Source of the DNA: Saksenaea vasiformis B4078 | Lineage: Eukaryota > Mucoromycota > Mucoromycetes > Mucorales > Saksenaeaceae | Length of the DNA stretch: 64,000 bases | NCBI GenBank assembly: GCA_000697055.1 | Contig: JNDT01002246.1 | Coordinates: 1 to 64,000, forward strand | Reading direction: 5' to 3' | Part shown: piece by piece, positions 12,590-24,230 of the stretch | Position numbering within the stretch: the stretch's first letter is position 1 | Layout of the letters: every line of letters starts with the position of its first letter | Position numbers and translations under genes: made by a program | Notes under the pieces: generated by a model | Database searches by the model: none | Seen by the model: the letters and a program-made list of their open reading frames with translations, nothing else | Told to the model about the DNA's origin: nothing

Positions 12590-12648
12590 CGTCGCGTTTT
12601 GGAGGCATTTTCCTCTATTCATCTTACTTTCAAACACATACACTAAAA

Positions 12649-13147
12649 ATGTAAGTCCCTTTTTGCTTGAAAGATTGTCATTTTAACGCCTAACCGACAT
12701 CGTCGCTAGGGGACTTTTCGATCACTTTGGTAACAGCCACGCTGAGATTCACAAGGAAGAGGAGGAGGGCCACAAGGGCTCCTTCACCCACGAGCTTATC
12801 GCTGGTGCTGGTAAGTTGGCCGTGTATTAAGAAGAAATAGGTAGTAATCTATCTGATGTAGCTGCTTACGAGGCTGTCAAGGCCTATAACGAGCACTGCG
12901 AGAAGAACGGCAAGCCCGTTGAACACGCCCGCACCAAGCAGCTCCTTGCTGGTTTCGCTGCCGGTGCCCTTGACAAGTTGTAAGTAATTTAAGCTACAAG
13001 AAGAAAGAGAAAGGACGGAGATGACTGATAGTTTGTGATTTTAGGATCGAAACCAAGGGTCTCGACTACATTGACAAGAAGAAGGCCGAGAAACACGCCG
13101 AAGAGCAGCTCCACCAGTTCGCTGATGCCGAACTTCAGACCAACTAA
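12649..13147 (+). CDS. CipC-like stress/antibiotic-response protein (DUF3759)
   Basis: Four exons, 12649-12650, 12710-12810, 12862-12979 and 13045-13147, give 107 residues. The first exon contributes only AT of the start codon; the G comes from exon 2. The protein opens MGLFDHFG, continues HKEEEEGHKGSFTHELIAG, then an Ala-rich helix with AAAYEAVKAYNEHCEKNGK, HARTKQLLAGFAAGALDKL and a Lys/Glu-rich tail. This is the full length of the fungal CipC/DUF3759 family, small helical cytosolic proteins strongly induced by concanamycin and other stress in Aspergillus. The biochemical role is unknown. The strict codon use and clear TATA box suggest high expression. Splice sites are canonical (GTAAGT donors) and introns are 59, 51 and 65 bp. 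Confidence 0.93.
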
Positions 13148-16100
13148 GTTTGACAACTCCTGTCCCTGTACTTATACCATCACAAATGTACATGCACTTT
13201 AAACGTACCACACTGCTAGTGTAGCGTTTGTAATAAAAATGAAAATAGTTAAACAGAATTTTGGTTATGGTTTTACGAGTGAAAGTAATCGGGGAATAGC
13301 TGTAGCTTACAAGAATAACTGAGTATCGCGGAGCAACAGACAGAATCTGCGAATAACATCAGGTGTTACGTCAGGCTCAGTAGAAAGAACACAGTGTAAC
13401 AACATAAGCTAGCCGTGCCTGATATTTTGACCTAAAGCACATGAGCAGACAGCGAGATGGACAACATTTTGTGCTCTACCAATCCGAATGAACAAGATAC
13501 GCGAAAACATAAACATAAATCACAAGATGGCACGTCATGGTCGCACAAACTAAATACTCGTTTCCAAGCGCTATCGTTGTCGCTGGCATCTATGTTATGG
13601 TTACGATATGCACGGGAATTGGCGTAATCCAAAAAACGATACCGCTTGTACCGTTTGCAAATGGATAAGATAGAAAGTCTGTACTTCATGTCAGAAACGA
13701 TAAAGACGCCGCTGGCGACACGCGTCGCACTAGCATACTTCATCCCGCAGAAACGGCGTAGCTTAAGGTTTTGGTGATGTAATTAGTCTGGGAAGAGATA
13801 CAACTTACGATTTCTATGTATACACTCTATATGATAGCAGGCGTCAGGATTTGAACTGCAGCGCCAGGTATATCAGCAGGATAGTTATACGCATTTTGTT
13901 TTCACTGCTATCGAATACAGATTCCTCACCAGACACGAGTAGTATTTTTGAGGCAGCGACATTGATTTCTATTGGCTACACAATTTACCTCTACAAAAAC
14001 AAATGCTCGTTCTATGATGTGTCCCGCGTGAACAAAGTTCTTGTTTTCTCATCAGACCCTGTTCTATAAACGTATGCAAAGCTTAAATTGGACTTCAAAA
14101 CAAACTATTAACGCATTCTCACTTTGCTAACCTAGCGAAGTGTTTCATGTCACTCGAAGTTGATAACTTCATAGTTGTTGCGAAGGGTGTATTGTCTTAG
14201 TGAGCTTGTTATACTCTCTCGTCTAGAAAAGCCGCTTCTTAAGGAGAATAGATGCTCATCATACACTTATTTTTATGAGCAAGGAATACATCTGAGCTGA
14301 CTATCCAGTGAAGTCCATTCGATAAACCAAGATGCATCAGACTGCGGACAATCAAAAACAAATTTTGCGTTTGTATGTTATCTTGATTACATCAATGATA
14401 GCAAGAAGAATAGGTTATCCCGTCAGTATCTGCGTCTAATATTGCACTGCAGTACTTTGACTACCGAACGAAGAAAGCGCGGACGGCAAAGGAAGCATGT
14501 GGGATATGAATATGTAGCACATGGACACGTTTATTGATCTGGATACGGCTAAAACATCGCATATTAAGCAGCCAAAGTTTGCACAATGTTACTGGTCTAC
14601 CATCAATTTGGGATGCTCCGCAAAGGCCACTCGGCAGTTTGCTATCTTATCGATGCAATCACTACATAGATGTTACATCACGATCGACGGCGAACCGTTA
14701 TCTTCAATGACGCACCATCCAACCGCTACATACAAGCGGAAAGACCCTGAATACCACTTTTAGCTAGAGCTTTCTGATTTTAAGAAGCTTATGTCATGTA
14801 ACAGGTGAGCGTGGAAGCTGTTATACGGCCACACATAACTGAATTATGAGCGCAGACTCTACAAGCTGGATTGCCTTGCGGCTGAGCCGGGAACGTTGTC
14901 CACGAATTTAACGCGTATTGACGTACGTACAGTGGACTTACGTTGTAGACAAAAATATGAAGGCTGAACTTGGATACCATCGATTTTACAGCTGCAGAAC
15001 TGGATTGAGGCTTTCAGTCATGTGTCGTAAATCCTGAACTTAAGGATATCTTTGTTGCATCATACGGGCATGGCGACGTTCTGCGTAACTTCCGCTAAAT
15101 CATCAGTACCATTGAAGGATATCGTACTGCTGGCTACATTAGATTGACAGAAACAATAAGGCGCATAAACGAAGAGTACCCCAACGTTACTGCTTTCGAG
15201 AGCCAGATGCAGCATCAGCCATCACATCCGTCAGTGCCTTTTGAACTCTGTGCTCAGCATGTTAGTCATCTGTCTGTTAGGCGTTAGCGAAGAAAAAACG
15301 ACGCGTCCTCGAAAATTAGCCAATGGGTTTTTTTCTCTGATGGGAGGTGGAAAATGTAGCAAGCAAGACAGGCAGCTTGCGAGAGCTAGCTAACAGAGAT
15401 TTGTCTTTGGGCTGTGGGATTTATTTTGTATCGACTCTTTAACCACCAGGCCAAGCAAATGGAAGAATGCTCCCCTGGAAGTAGTTTAGAAAATCACTTT
15501 GACAGCTTTCGGGAACACAGTGTTTTCTACATCATTACAAGGCTGAAATCAGCAATCGGAGATTAGACGGTGGTGAATATCACGGATAATAGTTGCCAGC
15601 ATTGATGGATATATCACGACGCAGGTAAGCTTTGTTCAAACAAAGCATCAGAAGTAGCAATGCTTACTTTATTAAGACGTACGTAGAATTATGCTTCCAG
15701 ACGTCCTATGTTGTCATGCTTTAGAGAAAGCTAAGAGTCAAGAGTTGGCAACTGGAAGTCCTAAACTGCTCTAGTCTGTGAAACTGCGATACAGTGTTTA
15801 ACTGAGACGTAAGCGTGTCCAGAAGCATTTGATCAACACCAATGACGATTGTAACAACCAGAGATAGACCAGCAGCATTCTAGCGGCCGCCCAATCAAGA
15901 GAAGAACTAAAACCGGTCGTATTTTATGGTGTAAGTAATCTGAGGTCTTGATTTGAACGAATTGGCTTATTAGCGTTCGTAATAGGGCTTGCACCATATA
16001 ATACGTCAATATATTTTGGATATTTCCTTTAAGAATCATAAAATGGTTAGGCAAAACGCATCTCCTCAAGCCTGAGTGTCGTTACTGACACACGTTACAT

Positions 16101-16375
16101 GATCTGAAAGATAGAGGGTTCCTATACCGTCCAGTCGGTTTGTGGTAAGTGACATTCACTCATAAACGATGTTTACTTTGCGTTGTCTGACTCATGCGGC
16201 TGTAATCGCATATACCACCGGAAGATATAACCATAGACGACGCGTTAACAGTGAAAAATACGTGCATACAATGTCATCTGTCATTCACTTTTTCTTTTTC
16301 CCAACAGAAGACTTTTAGTTTTTTTTCAAGAAAAAAAGGGAAGAGACGTGGACATAAAATCTGAGCGAGATGATC
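13148..16375. other. Gene-poor stretch
   Basis: After the 3' end of the CipC-like gene (possible polyadenylation signal AATAAA near 13231) there are over 3 kb with no gene I can support. Open frames at 13432-13743 and 14521-14763 have no family features. The 12-mer AACTGAATTATG at 14837-14848 also occurs at 9619-9630 beside the Tc1 relic. Confidence 0.45.
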
Positions 16376-16690
16376 GATGATGAAGATAGCCAGAGTGACT
16401 TCATTGTTTAGAAGAGAACCTTAATGGAAATAACAAAAAAAAGGATGATGACCTGCTCGTTTTGACCACAAGCTACTGATGACGAGACTTTCCTAATGTT
16501 CTCGTCTATCAACTCGTGCCACTTGTGCAAGTATCTCGACCGAAGTGGAACAATTGCAACGCCAAAGGAGGAGGCATCCTTCCTCCCGTATGTCAATCCC
16601 TGACATAGAAGACATTCTACCACCACAGACTAATCCTATTGGTCAGCGCCAAAATCAAAAAGCCACGGTTAAAATACACGCAGGTCTCGT
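16376..16690 (+). other. Possible exon of an unrecognised gene
   Basis: A run of polar, protein-like sequence on the plus strand (reading STEVEQLQRQRRRHPSSR, then MSIPDIEDILPPQTNPIGQR) lies at about 16528-16682 and ends at a possible GT donor. An ATG with an acidic start (MIDDEDSQSDF) lies at 16370. I could not join these into a gene with good splice sites, and the minus strand also has an open frame at 16617-17072. It may be a decayed or fast-evolving gene. No function is offered. Confidence 0.25.
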
Positions 16691-16749
16691 TGTTGTGGGG
16701 AACGGACATTTGCCGCATATGGAAAAAAAGTGCAGCTAAAGTGTTCGAA

Positions 16750-18698
16750 GCAATAGATGTGCTGAATGGGTGAAAAGGAGAGAATTTCCTGGCGGGAAAA
16801 GGTAGAACGTTATGCGTAAAGACGGTAGTACACTGGATCGGTAGGACAGATGACGAACGCAGACCAGCGCGTGCGTTTCCGGGAACTGCCGTAGTTCCCG
16901 CAGTCTCAACGGTCGCGGTTTGAATATGTTTCAGACGCAACCCGTTCTTGACCTTGAGCTTGCGACTTGTACATTCTCTTCCGACTATCTCAGGAGAAAC
17001 TCCCATGTACGCGCTTACTGTTATGTATATTTCACAAGCACTACCTGTTGAAAAGAAAAAGAAAGGAGGCAAAGCAAAGGTGGATCTCTATCTATAGACA
17101 TGTTGCTTGTGTCCTGCTTGTAGCAGCTTAGTTCCGTGATTCCATGTGCTTTGCTAATCAAATCCCCTTGGTCCCTACAAGAACCTGAAGAGTTGCACAA
17201 CCGATTTGTCGGAGTAGGTACTACTAAATAACGAAGAAGCCGCGGCTTAGACTTTTCTCGAGAAGTTCGGCAATTGTAGACACAGCCCTACACAGCAGCG
17301 GGCAAAACCACAGTTGTGCGAATCTTTCACCGACCGTTCCTTCATTGTGCTGCACGAGAAAGTTCATCATACGATGACTGCATATTTCGGTTCAGTCATT
17401 TGATGTTATAGTGACACTGGAGATCTAACGTACATGCTACTGTAGCAGAGATACGGCTTACATAGCGATCATCGTCGTTGATCCGAAATGGCGGACGACA
17501 ATGGAGACAATGTATAACTCTATTCTGATTGTATAATAAGGAAATACAGGCACAAGAGGACGCAAACACAAACCGTTACATAAGATATGCGTCCCCCTCT
17601 CTTTTCTTAACGTCAATTGCTAAGCTAGAGAGGATGAAATCGCTAAAGGACGTTCTGATATCCTCAGTAACGATAAACTACGCTAAGCCAATAGGGCCAA
17701 GAGATTTACTCCGTTCATATCTTCGCTGTGAAGATCTTACCAAGTAAATTAGCCGTGGGAAATCTAGAACGGCGAAAAGAAATCATGGCGTTTATGTTTA
17801 ACCGTTTTCCTTATTTTTGCGGTTACACTGAAGAATGGAATCAGTAAAATCCCAAGGAAAAAGAGCACTGCTGTGCTGGCTTATTTAGGGACAAGTGAAT
17901 GGTCGCATTGCTGAAGGATAGATGCTATTGGAAAGGAACTAAATTACTGCATCGAATTCCTTGGTAACAATGGAAACGGAACGGTTGAACAATATCAATT
18001 GAAGACCGTACTGAATGACAGCTTCTAGTTACGATTGATCTGAGGAATTGTAGGAAATAATCGGTGTTGATGATAATCACTCCCGAGTGGTCCCAGTCCT
18101 TTTTTTTCTTTTTGGTAACCAAATGGGGATTAAACTATCATTCAAAAGACGAACAGTAGCATGAGCAAGTCATTTTTCTTGGAAAGTCTACCGTGTATCT
18201 CTCAATCTCTCCCGTCATAGTTAGTAAATAATATTGATCACAAGTGTCACTTTGCCTTAAGAGGCTTTTCAGTATACACAAACAATTTTCTTCATATCTT
18301 TATAGGGAAATAGGATCAATTAAGTTGAATTGACGTGGGTAGAAGGGGATTGGGAACAAAGCGAAAAAAAAATGGATTGGATGAAAAGGCTATTTTCGGA
18401 GGTGCAAGGGAAAAATGCGGAGCGTGAAGAGAGTGGTCCTTACACATTTTTTGTGGGGCAGAAAACAATGCCATGTGGCATACAGCACCGCTTGCTACGT
18501 CAAATGAAACGATCTAGAGATCAAAACGACGATCGGGTTCTGTTTTTGGCTCTTTCTTTTGCTTCGTGATTGGCCCATAAAACAACTATATTCCGTAGAT
18601 AGTGTGCTGCTCCTTCCCATTTTTCATATGAAAGCGTAGTCTTTCTTCCGGTCACCTCTCGCCTTTTTTTTCCTTCCCTTCCCATCAATACTTCTCGA
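16750..18698. other. Gene-poor stretch
   Basis: Nearly 2 kb with no gene I can support. The last 100 bases are pyrimidine-rich and form the promoter and leader of the transcription-factor gene that starts at 18699. Confidence 0.45.
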
Positions 18699-20289
18699 AT
18701 GTCTGGGTTCTCTGATATGTCAAGCTATCGTTTGTCTACTTCTCCAGTAAATGAACCTTGTCAACGGTCACCAACGACGGAAGCGACACCCTCTGTCCCC
18801 ACCTACCAACCCGCACCAAGTGTCCCTGAAAGCCCATCGGTATCAACGTACGCAAACAACAGACACAGAAAGGAGTCTCTTTCAGATTATTCCCTGCAGC
18901 ACATGACAAACAGCGACTATCGCACAAACACTTGCGCACGCTTCACCTCCTCAGCACCCATGACCCAGCAGTCTGGTACTAAGGAACAAGACGCTCTAGC
19001 GTCTATCGATCTCGAACAAGTGATTCGGCAATACAAGGAGCAACCAAAACTGCTTGAGTTGATACTTTCCAGTAAAGCGGAGGAAGACCGCCGACGCGCA
19101 GAAGAAGCAAGACTTCGCCAAAGAGAACTGGATTATTTGCTTCAAACACAAAAGCGACAAGGTGGGAAAGAAGCGAATCCTGAGGGCGTAGGAGAATCCA
19201 CAACTCGTTTTTCATGGAGGAAGCTTCCTGCACCTTTTGCTAGTACTAGTAGTAATGGAGTGTTACGAAGCAAGGAAACGAACAACAGGGAACACTACCC
19301 CAGCAGGCTTGGTGCGCCTGTGCTCCCCGAGATGGAGTTCAATTCCAACGACCTCCTCCACACTAGTCGTCGGGATTCCGCAGTACCGTCTCTCAATACC
19401 TCAATACCACCTTCTTTCAGACCGCAGAGCAGTACTGCGACACGCTACACCTACCAGAACGCATCACTATCGTTACAATCTTCTTATGTACAAGAAGACA
19501 ATCAGCGGTCTCCCTTGCTCCTTCATAGAAACGACAGCAACAGTTTGGAAAGAATACTCTCCAACGAAACAGCCACATACCGACAAGAACGACTTCCATC
19601 GCCTTACGGTCGTTCGAACGAGTAAGTATTATGAACATATTTTCTTTATTTACGACGTCTTAATATTGCCATTGATGAAATTAGGGAATCAGAATACGGT
19701 TTTCAGAGTCAAGCCGTTGACACAATATCAATCGATTCTTCTTCAGATAGCAGTCATCTCTTGTCTGCCGATCATACCAGAGAAATGTCATCGAGTGTGT
19801 CACCAAGGAGGGATTCCCGTGAACCTTCACTAACAGATTCGGCGAGCGACTATCGTGCGAAACCAAACGAATCAGCGTCATATTCTCACGCAACGAGTTC
19901 TTCCGATCAGTTTACTTGGCCGAGACGTCCCCGACGACGACAACGACGCAAAATGCAACCCATCACAATGATTATAGAGACACGCGAATTTCCCTACGAC
20001 GACACGTATATGTGGAAAAATAATGGCAACACAGTACACAAAAAGTCTGGATTACGAAGCATCTATTACAAGTGCTCTAATAGTTCAAAGGTGAAGTACA
20101 ACGCACTAATTTCTTAGCCGGTATTTGATATCTCATTTCTTTCTTGCTTTTTATTGCTATTGGATGTTATAGGGATGCTTGGTCAACAAAACTGTGACAA
20201 TAAAAGGCAATGGTGAATATATTATTAAATACCGCGGTGATCATATGGATGACTGCAAAAGGGTAAAACGCGTTGTAGATCAACGATAA
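18699..20289 (+). CDS. Transcription-factor-like protein with a C-terminal WRKY/FLYWCH-type zinc domain
   Basis: Three exons, 18699-19621, 19685-20090 and 20173-20289, give 481 residues with exact phases. Residues 1-380 are Ser/Thr/Pro-rich and largely disordered, with one coiled-coil-like segment near 120-150 (KAEEDRRRAEEARLRQRELD). A basic patch (RRPRRRQRRK) precedes the C-terminal domain, which reads FPYDDTYMWKNNG, then LRSIYYKCS, a second Cys in KGCLVNKTV, and finally YRGDHMDDC. The spacing is C-X6-C-X21-H-X3-C. This is the order of strands and zinc ligands of the WRKY/GCM/FLYWCH superfamily, which binds DNA or derives from transposases. The exact subfamily is not certain: the WRKYG heptad itself is not conserved (MWKNNG). 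It converges with ATG13 (3' ends 255 bp apart). Confidence 0.85.
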
Positions 20290-20544
20290 CCCCACTTTAT
20301 CTGTTTAAAAACCAGATGATGTACATACTCCAAGAAGCACGCCGTTTTCTCTGCCCATACGATTGATTATATACCCTTGTCGAATCTTATGCTATAGCTG
20401 TTTACACAAATAAAAATCTGCGGTTTATCACGGACAGAGTTAAAAGATGACAGCAAATAAAGGATAAAATGTGGGAATCATCATAACCTGTTCCTCTCTC
20501 TTTCTCTCCTTTTTATCAAACATTGTGATAGCTACGACTAGGTC

Positions 20545-22713
20545 TTATTCCACTGACGACAACTTCTTTTCTTCTTCCTCGACTACAGTAACCATGGCAG
20601 CATTATGACACGTATTTTTGCTGATACCACTAGCCTTCGGTTGTGATGGCAGATGGACTATGAACTGGGTTTTTTTTCGAGCTAGCTGCCGTCTCACATT
20701 CTCAGTTTTTCGAGAGACAAGCGAATTACCATTGTTCCAGTCCACATCGACATGCTCACTATCCATCGCATCTGCGTCCATTATCAGGTCCTTGCCTTGT
20801 GGAATTGTCTCTCGGTGACGATTTAGCAATGATTCCTGTAGGTCTCTATGGCTAAGACCTGTAGCGTTACCGCTTAAAGAAAAACGTCGATGACGGTTTG
20901 TGGCGAACTTTTGACGCCGCATTTCTGAGGAAACAGTAGGCTGTAGAGGGCAACCATCCGTAGACAGCCGCGTATGCCTAAGTGCTTCGTGCTCTCGTAA
21001 GAAGGCATCGGGTCTCTCTGTTACCAGCGGTTGATGGTTTTCGACCGAGGGAGTACGCATAGCGGTTGGGCCGTTGAAATTCAGTAAAGGGTCTGCAGTG
21101 GATGATGATGATGATGTACTCGATCTGTCATTTGATTCCGAAAAAAGTACAATTGCCCATATCGACTCTGATAATGTATGGTTCGTATCTCTCAAGTTGC
21201 GAAAATGGGATAATGCTCTCTGCAAAAAACGAAAAGTAACTAATTCTATTGTTGACGTCATTATATAGGATTACCTTGGACCGATGCAAGGAAGCATTAC
21301 CATAGTTACTACTAGTGCGAAGACTCTGATCTGTTTCTGAAGGATCGTCGGTACTCTCCATTGATTGGCTGGTGCGAGCATGAAACACCTTCAGATCTTG
21401 GTTTGTACTAACCAATCGCATGAACTCTTTCAGGTCCGCATCCTCAGGTTCCTGCACGAAAAAAAAACAATTGAGATATCACCGCAATGGGAAAGTAGGT
21501 GCAGATCTAATCACTTGACATACAAGATCGATAGCTGAGTTATGTTCTGAAGTCCGTGATAGTCTTCGCGTCAAGGCCAGGCCGTTCTGATCCACACGAC
21601 TTGCGTTCATCCGTTCTTTGTATTTATCAAAACTAGACAGAAATTCAATTTTTTGACTACCGAATTCAACATTTTGGATGGAAGACCGCGTCCTGTCACT
21701 TCGGGACGGATGCATGCTGAAGCTAGAAACTAAGTAAAAGAAATAAGTAAGTTTGTTTTTACAACAGCGCTAAGGGTTTAGTTACACATCGCATCGGCCT
21801 TCGGAGACGATGTAAGTGAAGGCGATTTAAATGGTGATATGAAAGGAAGGGAAACACGGCGGGATGTTCTACTAGAGGACAGACGGCCTATGGCGTCTTG
21901 CTCATACCCGGTTGTTGCCGTTGCTGCTGCTGTTGTTGTTGTTGTTGCTGTGTTAAAAAGAAATGCCGTAGAAAGTGGCTGGCGCTGCGCAGCGTCCGAT
22001 TTACAACGGGGCTTTTCTGTACGTTGTCGTGCTCTGAATAACTGGTACAACCCGTGTTATGGCTAACGATCAGCGATAGAAAGATGGAATGGTTACCTGT
22101 GTCTCCTTTGTACCAGAGAGCCGCCTCCTGTACAATTTTTCATGTTCCCTACTTTCCGGGATAGAACATCTTTCTTGCACGTCGATACATACTTTATCTC
22201 GGTCTGTATCTAAACCGGTAACGTTGAAACGACAAGGACCTCGGTAGCGGACCTGCAATTCAAAAGTACTGCATGCCATTATTTACTTAAAGATTTTCGG
22301 CAGGACCATTGCTTACCCCATTGGTGTCATAAGTTGGGAAAAATCAAATTTCTCGGTTTGGCTATCTTCACTCCTATCTCTAATAGATTTACCTGTGAAA
22401 CAACAAAACGTCAACAGAATGATACGTAAAAGGAGCATGGCTGCTACTACCTAATGGTATTTCATTTTCCGAGAAACCATCAAAGGAATTCCTGAGACGA
22501 TACCCAAAGGTGATCCTGCCAGAGGTACATGGATGTTGTTTCAGTTGCTCATGCAATTCATGACCCGGCATGAGCCTGACAAACGAATAGAGAGATCGAA
22601 GGAACACAACGGAGTGTTTGTGCATAGTGGGCATATCTACAGCGATATCCGGAAGAGGATGTCTTGTATGTATGATTTTTGCGTCAGGAACAATCGTGAA
22701 AGAAAATAGTAAA

Positions 22714-22756
<43 letters not shown>

Positions 22757-23630
22757 TTTTCTTTTTCTTTTTCTTTTTTTAGTCACAGCCTACTTTAAGG
22801 AAAGCACCCAAGTTTCGAGGAGAATGCGGTGAACGTTTCTCACGTTAGATTGGCGAAAACCGTTTTCTGATACAGTCAGCAGTGTATTATCTGATATATC
22901 CAGATAAATATCAATGATCATAGGAGGCGCATCTTCATCCAAAGTCTGGATTGTCCATGAACGTGATGATTTGAGGTCATTCTTCAAAGCATCTATATCC
23001 TCCATCGCAAGGTTAAACTGTTTTGTGTCAGCCTCTGGCTGGTTTCCACATGACGTCAATGCACCTACATACCCATCTATTCGCTTTTCGTCCATTCGTT
23101 GTACTACGATCATTGTCGTTTTTGCTGTTACTACCACCCCTTATATGGTCTGCAGCATATTTATCAATGTCCAACCGTGCTTGAACTATCACTTGAGCTG
23201 TCTTGATGTAGAAATTCTAGACATCCAATAGGTTGGCCTTCATCACAGTTGAAGGAAAAGAGAGAAAGAAAAAAAATTGCCCATCCCTACTGAACTAGGC
23301 CCTACCGGGTACCTGCATGATATGTTCCAATTTGGTACTGTGTGAACTAGGTAATGAGGGGACAAATGAAGCAGCTCTTGGACAATAAGCATTGTTGGAA
23401 ACAGTGGCAGCTGCATTCTCTAAGAATGGCTGCGTGTTACCATGTTGTTCCTGGCAGGAATTCTGCGAATGCTGGTTGTGTTGATGATGACGAGCGGTCG
23501 TTGTCTTTGATGCGATCGAAAACTGTGATCGACTATTGAATGATTCTGTTGTGGTTGAATGAGTATGTTTGCGTGAAGAAGTGTTGTGATGAGATGACAA
23601 CATGCACGTTAGATTATTGGGTGGCAACAC
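20545..23630 (-). CDS. ATG13: Autophagy-initiation protein Atg13
   Basis: Ten exons on the minus strand: 23313-23630, 23073-23216, 22794-23017, 22451-22662, 22317-22392, 22097-22268, 21786-22041, 21524-21729, 21275-21451, 20545-21219. They close to 819 residues. Exon 1 is a disordered Ser/His/Gln-rich start ending KLEHIMQ. The HORMA domain follows (about 98-350): NFYIKTAQVIVQARL, the RW/FNL junction, PPMIIDIYLD, LETWVLSL, MPTMHKHSVVFLRSLYSF and GTFELQVRYRGPC. The rest is disordered with poly-Thr/Ala and many Ser. Family knowledge: Atg13 bridges Atg1 kinase and Atg17 and is held off by TORC1 phosphorylation, and its HORMA domain recruits Atg9 and PI3-kinase. The C-terminal acidic EEEEKK is at 800-810. 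The intron between exons 3 and 4 is unusually long (131 bp) and holds a GA tract. The choice of acceptor at 21730 is less certain than the others. Confidence 0.92.
22719..22750. repeat. (CT)n microsatellite inside an ATG13 intron
   Basis: About 15 uninterrupted CT units on the plus strand, followed by T-rich CTTTTT repeats to about 22779. On the transcribed minus strand this is a purine-only tract (AG)n next to the donor of intron 3 of ATG13. The tract explains the greater length of this intron. Confidence 0.9.
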
Positions 23631-24230
23631 AAAGCTTGAGTAAAGGAAAAAGAGAAAGGAGGTTATCTTTTTTTATTTTTTAATCCCTTCTATTTTATAA
23701 TGTATACGGTGAAATAAATAGCCTTCTATTTTCCTTTTCTTTTTGGGCAGTGTCTATTTTACAATCCTCTTTAAAACTGTAGTGACATTTTTTATTTGGC
23801 AGGACAGAGCGCCGAGGGCATCTAAAAGCCCGCTTGGCATGTCTAGTGCAGCTCCGCCCAAAACATGAAGGAGAAAGAAGATTATCTATCTTTTGGAGAC
23901 AATGCCGCTATCCCCGTCAGGAAAAAGGGATAGTGTGTGGCAACCGAGGAGATGAGGGGAAACGACCTGATGAAATGCACTCACGCATCCTGCGGTGTGT
24001 CATGTGTCGAATTAAAGACGATTACCATATCGTTCTTAGCACAAACTGCGGCATGATATAGAAAAAAAAAAAAGTCCCGTGCTGATTCATCGGAGCAATA
24101 CAGTTTTTCCCTTTTGAAATTTAGACGGAGTTACAATATAAAATGAACAAAAACCCGCACACATAGTGGACGAAATATCGCGGTAAAGTAGACGAACAGC
24201 AATATAAAAATGGACAAAGTAGATATAGCA
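23631..24230. other. Intergenic region upstream of ATG13
   Basis: 600 bp between the ATG13 start and the 3' end of Fanzor copy A. It holds the ATG13 promoter and, at its right end, the sequence just downstream of the Fanzor stop, where a guide RNA would be expected in an active element. No gene recognised. Confidence 0.45.

Noticed and set aside
16617..17072. Minus-strand open frame of 151 codons
   Set aside because: No recognised domain and the opposite strand has an equally protein-like piece; neither can be supported as a gene.
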